NCBI RefSeq assembly: GCF_007992435.1
Contig: NZ_BKAG01000041.1
Coordinates: 1-64,000, forward strand
Source of the DNA: Prosthecobacter gellanilyticus
GTDB lineage: Bacteria > Verrucomicrobiota > Verrucomicrobiia > Verrucomicrobiales > Verrucomicrobiaceae
Length of the DNA: 64,000 bases
Direction of reading: 5' to 3'
Shown: piece by piece, positions 40,273 to 47,500 of the stretch
Numbering within the stretch: the stretch's first letter is position 1
How the letters are laid out: every line of letters starts with the position of its first letter
The notes under the pieces: generated by a model
Database searches by the model: none
What the model was told of the DNA's origin: nothing
What the model saw: the letters and a program-made list of their open reading frames with translations, nothing else
Translations under genes and position numbers: made by a program

Positions 40273-41337
40273 TCATTCGACGGATTTGTTTCTTTGAAAC
40301 AGTGGCTTGCGTGAAGTGCTGGAGTCCGCAGGCTGAGCAAAGGGTGGTGTCTTCTTCGCAGCGATGGATGAAGCAGCTTCTTCGCCAGGGTATTTCTTGG
40401 TGGTTGGCCAGATGAGCCGCCAAGGCTGGCGCTTCACGGTATCCGAGGCCTGGGTAAGGTTTCCGGCTACAGAGGAGAATTTGTCACCAAGACGTGAGAT
40501 CTGGCGGTCGAGATTCTGCACGGCTAACCGAATGTTTCGCAAGGCGGCGTCGATGTCTTCATTGTTAGCCAGGCCGGAGGTGAACTTCTCCGCATGGGTC
40601 ATGGCCTTGGCCAGGTCGCTGTCAGGCCCTGTGAGGTTGCTTATGTTGTCCAGGGTCTCCGCGAACTTGCCGTCCTCCCCGGTCATTTTCTCGAGGTTGG
40701 CTAGAGAGCGGCGCAGCGAGCTGTCCGGGCCGCTGAGTTCGTTGAGATGAACCCCGAACTTGCGGAACTCGGCGAGAGCCTTGGGCATGTCTGCGTTGTC
40801 CTCGGTGAGGTGAGAGAGGTTGTCTGATGTCTTCTGCAGGCTCCCGAGCGTCTCGGTGAGCTTCGCCAGCACTGGGTCGAGCTTTTTGAGAATGGTGGGC
40901 ACGGCATCTGCGAGGCCGGGCTGCCGTTCGCCAATGAAGGCTGTGTCTTCCTCGGCAAGTCCGCTGGACTCCTCGCCGCTGGTGAAGTCGATCACAGGTT
41001 TGCCGAGCATGCTGGGCAGAGTCATGCGTGCCTGTACTTCCTTGAAGATTTTTGATGATTTGGCGACCTGGATTTCAACCATGGCCTCAAGCTTCGGCTC
41101 GGGGCGTTCCTTCTCTGGCACGGGAGAATGCAGGACGGTGACCTGGCCAATTTTACGACCCGCCAGCAGCACAGGCGCGCCAGGTTCCAGCCCGGAGGCG
41201 TTGTCGAAGTAGATCCGAAAAGTTTTCTGGGCCACGAACACACCGGGCGAGCCGAGGTAGATCAGCAGGCCGACGAGTCCGACGAGGGTGCTCACGACGA
41301 GCAAACCTGTGCGGATTTCATTGCGAAAGATGGTCAT
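40273..41337 (-). CDS. MlaD-family lipid-transport substrate-binding protein
   Basis: A 354-residue protein with one N-terminal transmembrane helix (TGLLVVSTLVGLVGLLIYLG) and one MCE domain (about 38-120: FRIYFDNASGLEPGAPVLLA, GRKIGQV). A long helical tail follows with repeated Leu/Asn heptads (LTETLGSLQKTSDNLSHLT, LANLEKMTGEDGKFAETL), as in MlaD/TtgC proteins that bridge the periplasm. It works with the ATPase (41334) and permease (42110) genes; both junctions are 4-bp overlaps, so mlaE-mlaF-mlaD form one operon. The system moves phospholipids between membranes. Confidence 0.9.
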   Translation of the reverse strand: MTIFRNEIRTGLLVVSTLVGLVGLLIYLGSPGVFVAQKTFRIYFDNASGLEPGAPVLLAGRKIGQVTVLHSPVPEKERPEPKLEAMVEIQVAKSSKIFKEVQARMTLPSMLGKPVIDFTSGEESSGLAEEDTAFIGERQPGLADAVPTILKKLDPVLAKLTETLGSLQKTSDNLSHLTEDNADMPKALAEFRKFGVHLNELSGPDSSLRRSLANLEKMTGEDGKFAETLDNISNLTGPDSDLAKAMTHAEKFTSGLANNEDIDAALRNIRLAVQNLDRQISRLGDKFSSVAGNLTQASDTVKRQPWRLIWPTTKKYPGEEAASSIAAKKTPPFAQPADSSTSRKPLFQRNKSVE

Positions 41338-42113
41338 GTTTTTTGAGGTGCTTGGAGAATGGGACCCTCGGTCTCACCGGCGATAAATTGGGCGACGACG
41401 GGGTTGTCAGAGTTTTTGAATCTTTCCGGTGTGTCTGCGGCGATGATGGTGCCCTGGTAGAGCATGGCCATGTGCGTGGCGACCTTGAACGCGCTGTCCA
41501 TCTCATGGGTGACGATGATGGAGGTAGCGCCGATCTTTTCACTCAGGCTGATGATGAGCTCATTGATGACAGAGCTGATGACAGGATCGAGACCCGCACT
41601 GGGCTCGTCATAGAGGATGAGCTCCGGATCCATGATGATGCCACGGGCGAGACCGATGCGTTTACGCATGCCACCGCTGAGCTCCGCAGGCATCTTGTCA
41701 CGAGCATCTGCCATGCCCACCAGCTCGAGCTTCTCATCCACAAGCTGGTCGATCTCGTCGCGTGACTTGCGGGTGAGTTCCTCCAGGGGCAGCGCCAGGT
41801 TGTCCCTCACACTGAGAGAGCTGATGAGAGCGCTGTATTGGTAGACCATGCCGATCTTCTGGCGCATGCGGTTCAGGCGAAGCCGGCTCATGCGTGAGAC
41901 GGTGAGACCTTTGAAGGTCACTTCACCCTTCGTGGGCCGGAGGATGCCGAGAATGAGCCTGAGCAGCGTGCTCTTACCTCCCCCGGACTGGCCGAGGATG
42001 ACGAGGCGTGCTTTTTGAGGAACGCTCAAGTTGATGCCAGAAAGAATCTCCTTCTCGCCGAAAGCGAGATGCACGTCCTTCATCTCGACACTGGATGCAG
42101 GGGTGGTGTTCAT
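41334..42113 (-). CDS. MlaF-type ABC transporter ATPase
   Basis: A 259-residue ATPase. Walker A is LGQSGGGKSTLL, the signature is LSGGMRKRIGLARGI, Walker B is ELILYDEPSAGLD, and the H loop is IIVTHEMDSAF. The order and sequence are typical of the Mla/Ttg2A branch. It overlaps the start of mlaD and the end of mlaE by 4 bp each. It powers the lipid transport complex from the cytosolic side of the inner membrane. Confidence 0.93.
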   Translation of the reverse strand: MNTTPASSVEMKDVHLAFGEKEILSGINLSVPQKARLVILGQSGGGKSTLLRLILGILRPTKGEVTFKGLTVSRMSRLRLNRMRQKIGMVYQYSALISSLSVRDNLALPLEELTRKSRDEIDQLVDEKLELVGMADARDKMPAELSGGMRKRIGLARGIIMDPELILYDEPSAGLDPVISSVINELIISLSEKIGATSIIVTHEMDSAFKVATHMAMLYQGTIIAADTPERFKNSDNPVVAQFIAGETEGPILQAPQKT

Positions 42114-42910
42114 GTGTCGAAGAGGGCCACGAGCACGATGTTGCAGAGGGTATCAAAGCCGATGACGGTGGTGATGGCGGTCACGACACTGGACGTTGTG
42201 GCGTTTCCCACCCCTGCGGCACCGCCTTTGACGGTCAGACCCTTGTAGCAGGAGACCAAACCGATGATCAGCCCGAAGAGAAAGCTCTTGATCGTGCCGG
42301 CGATGATGTCGCGGATAAGCATGCTATCGAGAGCTGTGTCGATAAAGCGTGTGAAGGGAATATCAAAGGCCCAGCGTGAGATGAGGGCGGCCCCGGACAT
42401 GGCGGTGAAGTTTGACACGACGACGAGGCAGGGCAGCAGGAAGAACACGGCGAGGACGCGGGGGCCTACCAAAAAGCGTAATGGGCCGATGCCCATCGCC
42501 TCGATGGCCTCGACTTCTTCCGAGACCGTCATGGTGCCCAGCTCGGCAGTATAGGCGGCGCCGATGCGAGCGGCGATCATGATGCCAGTCATCAGCGGGC
42601 CTAGCTCACGCGTGAAAGAGATACCCACCAAGCCAGGCACCAGACGCTCCTGGCCGAAGGTTTGAAGCTGATAGCCGGTCAGCAGGGCCATGGTCAGCCC
42701 AATGAAAAAGGAGACGAGGGAAATCAGCGCGATGGAACCCACGCCCGTGCGATCTGTCTGCTCGAAAAAGATGGAGAAGCGGAATGGCAGGCGGCCACGC
42801 ATCATCCGGTCTCCCATCTCCTTGCCGGTGTCCACAAGCAGCCAGACCACGCTGCTGAGATGCTGCAGGGTGGTGCGGATCGGACTGGGAGACCGCTGCA
42901 TACACCTCAT
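42110..42910 (-). CDS. MlaE-type ABC transporter permease
   Basis: A 266-residue inner membrane permease with five to six hydrophobic segments. Family blocks: FTRELGPLMTGIMIAARIGA, AELGTMTVSEEVEAIEAMG, GPRVLAVFFLLPCLVVV, then FGLIIGLVSCYKGLTVKGGA and GVGNATTSSVV. Start 42910 (MRCMQRSP) is chosen; a second ATG lies three codons in. It is the first gene of the mlaEFD operon, 49 bp after the DUF2383 gene, which might be co-transcribed. Confidence 0.92.
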   Translation of the reverse strand: MRCMQRSPSPIRTTLQHLSSVVWLLVDTGKEMGDRMMRGRLPFRFSIFFEQTDRTGVGSIALISLVSFFIGLTMALLTGYQLQTFGQERLVPGLVGISFTRELGPLMTGIMIAARIGAAYTAELGTMTVSEEVEAIEAMGIGPLRFLVGPRVLAVFFLLPCLVVVSNFTAMSGAALISRWAFDIPFTRFIDTALDSMLIRDIIAGTIKSFLFGLIIGLVSCYKGLTVKGGAAGVGNATTSSVVTAITTVIGFDTLCNIVLVALFDT

Positions 42911-42959
42911 GTTCGGTCCTGATGGCCGTATCGGACGTCACCATGATGGCGGGGCCCCC

Positions 42960-43412
42960 TCAGTGTCTGGGAGCGAGAGCACTCCGTAGCTTGCAGAGCT
43001 GGTCATGCACTGTGGTGATCTCGATGGCCTGGGTACGCAGCGTGTCTGCCACATCTGCGGGTAGGTCCGGATCATTGAGAGCCTTTCGGTAGGCGGAGAT
43101 CGCATGCTGCTCACCGCGCTCGCATTCGGTCAGGATGACGTGATCATCCCTGTGAGTGATGGCGGACTTGATGTCCATCCAGCCTCTGTGCAGGGCGCCG
43201 GCGATGGAGCCGCCATCTGGAGGCTCGGACTCACCCAGAGTCTCCGCCAGTTCCTGGAGCTCGGTGGCAAAGGTGCCGCGTTGAAGTGAATACTGGAGCA
43301 GCAGCGCCTTCAGTTCCTCGGACTCAACATCATCAGACGCGGACCGGAAGCCCTCCTGGCCGTCCGTGAGGGTCTCCATCAGGTGATGCAGAATTGTGAG
43401 CGGCTCAGACAT
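42960..43412 (-). CDS. PA2169-family four-helix-bundle protein (DUF2383)
   Basis: A 150-residue protein. The start at 43412 (MSEPLTILHHLMETLTDG) is the family start; the frame runs on to 43493. It is a helical bundle of the ferritin-like DUF2383 kind, with LLLQYSLQRGTFATELQELA, RGWMDIKSAI and ERGEQHAISAYRKAL. Usually found in stress-induced gene sets with DUF892 and CBS proteins, as here. Function unknown. Confidence 0.88.
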   Translation of the reverse strand: MSEPLTILHHLMETLTDGQEGFRSASDDVESEELKALLLQYSLQRGTFATELQELAETLGESEPPDGGSIAGALHRGWMDIKSAITHRDDHVILTECERGEQHAISAYRKALNDPDLPADVADTLRTQAIEITTVHDQLCKLRSALAPRH

Positions 43413-43425
43413 GGGGGTGATCTTT

Positions 43426-43620
43426 CTAGAAGTGGTAGCTGACACCGATGAAGCCACCGACGAGCGTTTCCAGCTCCATGCGACCTTGCGCAAAGGGATC
43501 TAAGACGTCCGTGTCGATCAGGGGTGGAGGAGCTGGCTCACCTGCCTGAGCTCGTGACAGCGGCTGGACCAGCGTGAAAGCTAGGACGAGCAGGGCAGGG
43601 GAGCGCAATAGTGTTTTCAT
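43426..43620 (-). pseudogene. Exported 64-residue remnant, probably of a PagL-like acyloxyacyl hydrolase
   Basis: A 64-residue ORF with a clean signal peptide (MKTLLRSPALLVLAFTL, then SRAQA-GE) followed by only ~40 residues: DVLDPFAQGRMELETLVGGF and GVSYHF-stop. The 'DxFAxGxxELExxxGGF' start resembles the first strand of Verrucomicrobial acyloxyacyl hydrolase/PagL-like outer-membrane barrels, of which nothing further is left; the DUF2383 start comes 13 bp after the stop. I read it as a truncated gene. A genuine short exported protein cannot be excluded. Confidence 0.5.
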
Positions 43621-43869
43621 GAGGGCGGGGTGCTGCTCGCGGAGAAGGCGCAGGATTCGCCTAATGTACATTGCTTGATCGCGGGAAGCTCAGTGTACGG
43701 CTGCCCGCATGTGTACTCTGGGCCCTCCTCATGAGCGGACTCGCCATAAACCTTACTTTTTGCGGCACCGTTCATGCTTCGGCACGGCCAAAGAAATCCT
43801 GGCCGCCGTAATGGTGGCAAAGCACACATCACACACAAGCGTGCTTCATCCCAAACCAATAACGCTACT

Positions 43870-44115
43870 ATGGAATTCCTCTGGATGCTCATCATCGGCC
43901 TCGTCGTGGGCCTCGTCGCCAAAGCACTGACACCGGGCAAGGACCCTGGTGGTTGTCTCATCACGATGCTCCTCGGCATCGCGGGTTCATTAGTGGCAGG
44001 TTATCTGGGTCGTGCCATGAACTGGTATCAGGAAGGCCAGCCGGTGGGCTTCCTGGCCTCTGTGCTCGGCGCTATCCTTCTGCTGGTGGTGTTCCGCCTC
44101 ATCACCAAGAGGTAA
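43870..44115 (+). CDS. GlsB/YeaQ/YmgE-family small membrane protein
   Basis: An 81-residue protein. The start at 43870 (MEFLWMLIIGLVVGLVAKAL) is the standard family start; the long frame upstream is leader. Three hydrophobic segments with GKDPGGCLITMLLGIAGSLV in the centre and a C-terminal LLLVVFRLITKR are typical of transglycosylase-associated (GlsB/YeaQ/YmgE) proteins, which are stress-induced and of unclear function. The leader cccaaaccaataacgctact lacks a Shine-Dalgarno. Confidence 0.92.
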   Translation: MEFLWMLIIGLVVGLVAKALTPGKDPGGCLITMLLGIAGSLVAGYLGRAMNWYQEGQPVGFLASVLGAILLLVVFRLITKR

Positions 44116-44127
44116 CCGGGCCCGTCC

Positions 44128-44583
44128 ATGAGCCGGGCTTTTGTCAAAGAAGACGTCGACGTGCCGGAGCCCTCCGGACGTCGACGTTCGGCTTCTGGAT
44201 TGCCGCCAGGTGCCCTCAATCTGATGACTCCTGATGGCGCGGAGCGGCTGCGGGCGAGGCTACTGGAGCTGAAAAGCGCCCAGTCACTCCATGACGACAT
44301 TGATCACCTTGAGCGCGTGCTTGGGGCAATGACGATCGTGCCTTCTCAACCGAGCCCGGAGGCAGTCGTTTTTGGAGCACGCGTGACTCTCATGAATTCG
44401 GCTGGTGATTCAGCAAGCTACCGGATCGTGGGAGTTGACGAAACGTCACTTGATCCCACGTATGTCAGCTGGGTCTCTGCCAAAGGCAGGATTTTGTTAG
44501 GCGCCATGCCAGGGCAGCGGCTTCGTCTGGATGACGGAAGCACCCTGTGGTGGACGGTAGTGAAAGTGGAAGAGGGCCGGTGA
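44128..44583 (+). CDS. GreA/GreB-family protein with shortened coiled coil
   Basis: A 151-residue protein. It begins MSRAFVKEDVDVPEPSGRRR and has LMTPDGAERLRARLLELK, the first helix of Gre factors. The C-terminal FKBP-like part (VVFGARVTLMNSAGDSASYR, VSAKGRILLGAMPGQRL) is complete. The coiled coil that reaches through the RNA polymerase secondary channel is shorter than in GreA/GreB, so the acidic tip needed for transcript cleavage is probably missing. That suggests a regulator that binds polymerase without cleavage, as for Rnk or Gfh1-like proteins (inference). 12 bp after the GlsB-type gene, so probably co-transcribed. Confidence 0.8.
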   Translation: MSRAFVKEDVDVPEPSGRRRSASGLPPGALNLMTPDGAERLRARLLELKSAQSLHDDIDHLERVLGAMTIVPSQPSPEAVVFGARVTLMNSAGDSASYRIVGVDETSLDPTYVSWVSAKGRILLGAMPGQRLRLDDGSTLWWTVVKVEEGR

Positions 44584-47500
44584 TCATTCCCGGCCTGTGG
44601 CAAGGCGTGCGCGGAGTGCCGCCAGGTCAATGGGTTTGACGAGATAGTCGTCAAACCCGGCTGCCTGCGCGTTGATGCGGTCTTCCGCGCTACCGTAGCC
44701 GCTCATGGCGATGAGCAGGGTGTGCTGCATGTCGGGGAGGGAGCGGATCTGGCGGGCGACTTCGAAGCCGTCCATGCCAGGCAGTCCGATGTCCAGCAGG
44801 ACGGCCTCGGGCTTGAAGTCTTTGACTGCAATAAGCGCATCCGGGCCGGTGAAGGCGGTCCGGGTCTCATGCCCGCGGCGGCTTTGCAACAGTGCCAATG
44901 TGCGTGCGGAGTCTGTGTTGTCATCCACGATGAGGATGCGGCGGAGTGTCTCAATTCGGCTGACTTGGGACTGCTGAGGTTCGGCCGGTGGCTCGCGCAA
45001 CAGAGGCAGGCGGACGATGAACTCGGCGCCCTGTCCCTGACCCTGGCTGTGGGCTTCAATGCGGCCGCCGTGGAGCTTAACCAGCCGCTGCACCAAGGTG
45101 AGTCCAATGCCAAGGCCGCCGTGGGATCTGTCCAGTGTGCGGCTGGCCTGTACGAAGAGGTCGAAAATGCGCGGGAGAAGCTCGGGATCGATGCCAATGC
45201 CGTCATCACGGACGCTGATGAGGACCTCCGGTGTCTCGTTGTCCTCCACGCGCTCAGCGGAGATAGTGATGTGGCTGCCTTCACCGCTGTATTTGCTGGC
45301 ATTGGTGAGGAGGTTCCCGAAGACCTGCTCCAGCCTGGTGGCATCTGCCTCAAGGTAAAGAGGCTCCTTGGGAAGCGAGACAGACAACTCCTGTTTCTGG
45401 GTGGCACAACTGGCGCGCACAAGGCTGAGCGCGGCGGTGATGATGCTGCCCAGTGCCACAGGCTTTTTGCGCATCTCGATCTTGCCTTCCGTGATGCGGG
45501 AGACGTCCAGCAGGTCGTCGAGCATGCGGCTCATGTTCTCGATCTGACGGCCGATGATGCTCTGCGCGTGGGTGCGATCGTCCTCACCCAGCAGGTTGTC
45601 CTTGAGCAGCTCCGTCGCATTGCGCAAGGGGGCCAGCGGATTGCGCAGCTCATGGGCCAGCATGGCCAGGAACTCATCCTTGCTGCGGTCAGCCTGGGCC
45701 AGCTGGTCCGCACGGGCGACGAGGGAGTTTTCCATCTGCCGGCGTTGAGTGATGTCACGCAGGAAGGCGGTGAACATGGGCGGTCGTGTGCCGGGAATGG
45801 CGATGATGGCAAGCTCGGCGGGGAACTCCGTGCCATCTGCCCGCAGGGCGGGAAGCTCGATCTGCTTGTTGAGCACCGGTCCCTCGCCGGTGGCCAGGAA
45901 ACGAGCCAGCCCCTGCTGATGGCGCTCACGCAAACGTTCAGGGATGATGAGGTCAGCCAGCTGCCTGCCGAGGACGTCGGCACGGGCATAACCAAAGATG
46001 CGTTCGGCAGCCTGGTTAAACTCCACCAGCATGCCCTCATGATCCATGGTGATGATGGCATCCAGCGCGGAGCTCAGGATGGCGTCTTTGCGTGCTTCAC
46101 TGGCACGCAGGGCATTCTCCATCTCACGGCCTTCGGTGACGTCACGGGAGACGGCCAGGAGGCTGACGGGACGGCCTTCGGAGTTGAGGATCGGAGTGAC
46201 GGCTACGTTCCACCATTTGTCATGGCCATGCATGGTGCGGAAGAAGCCGGTGAACTTGCCCTCGCCTCCTGCAACTGCCATCTCGACCGCAGCTTTTGCG
46301 GCGGCGTGATCGTCGGGACGCACCCAGAAGTCGATCCATGACTGGCCGATGAAGGGAGAGATGTCGGTGACACCAAAGAGCTCATGCCCGGCTTCCAGGG
46401 AGAGGAGGTGGCCCTGCAGATCCAGCACCTTCACACAGTCGGGACTGCTTTCGATGATGCTGCGGTTGAATGCCTCGCTTTTGCGCAGGGCATCACTGGC
46501 CTGCTTGCGCTCCGTGATGTTCAGGAAATAGATGGTCAGGCCGACTGCGGAAGGATAGGCGCGGATGTCAAACCACTGCTTCAGAGGCGCATAGTAGGTT
46601 TCAAAGAAGGCCGGCTTTTGCTGGGCCATGGCAAGACGGAGTTTTTCCTCCATCTCAGTGCCCACGGTGTCGGGGAACTCCTCCCAAAAGCCTTGTCCGG
46701 AGACGTTGTCCGCCGTTTTCTCCAAAGGCTCCAGGATCTCTGCGCCACGGGGGCTGAGGTAAGTGATGCGCCAGTCGGCATCCAGGGTCATAAAGCCGTC
46801 CGTGATGCTCTGCACAATTTGTTTGGCGCGCTGCTCGCTGGCACGCAGCCTGGCCTCCATGGTGCGCTGCTCGGTGACATCGTTGAAATAGCAAACCACG
46901 CCGTGACGGCCGTTGGGCAGGGTGATGCGCTGGGTCTCCCACTCGAAGGACTGCTCCACTCCGAGATCCTGGCGTATGCCGGAGTAGTTGGAGGAGTGAT
47001 AACGCTCGCCGGTGTCCAAGGTGTGTTGGAAGATGGCGGTGAGCCGAGGCCCTTCCTCGGGTCCCCAACAAATGTCCATGACCTCGCCGAAATAGCGGCC
47101 GATCACGGGCTCGGCATTGGCAAAGATAGGACGTGAGAAGGAGTTCATCTGCAGCACGCGCATATTTTCATCCAGCACATGCATGCCGCCGGGGGCCTGT
47201 TCGACGATTTTGGAGAACAGGGCTTCACGCTCGCGCAGGGCTACTTCAGCCTCGCGCTTCTCGGTGATGTCCGTGTGCACGCCCACCCACTCGACGACGG
47301 TGCCGTCATCCGCCAAAGTGGGCTTGGCGAGGATGCTGCAGAGACGCCACTGGCCATCCGCGCGGCGCACGCGATGCTCGAATTCAAACAGGCTCTTTTC
47401 AGTGACAGCTTTTTCCCAGGCATGAATGGTGGGCTGCACATCATCCGGATGCACGGCCTTGCCCCAGCCAAAGTTCTGGTACTCCTCCAAGGTTTGCCCG

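Noticed and set aside
44722-46341. 539-codon plus-strand frame within the giant kinase gene
   Set aside because: Antisense shadow of HATPase/PAS-coding sequence; no recognised motif.
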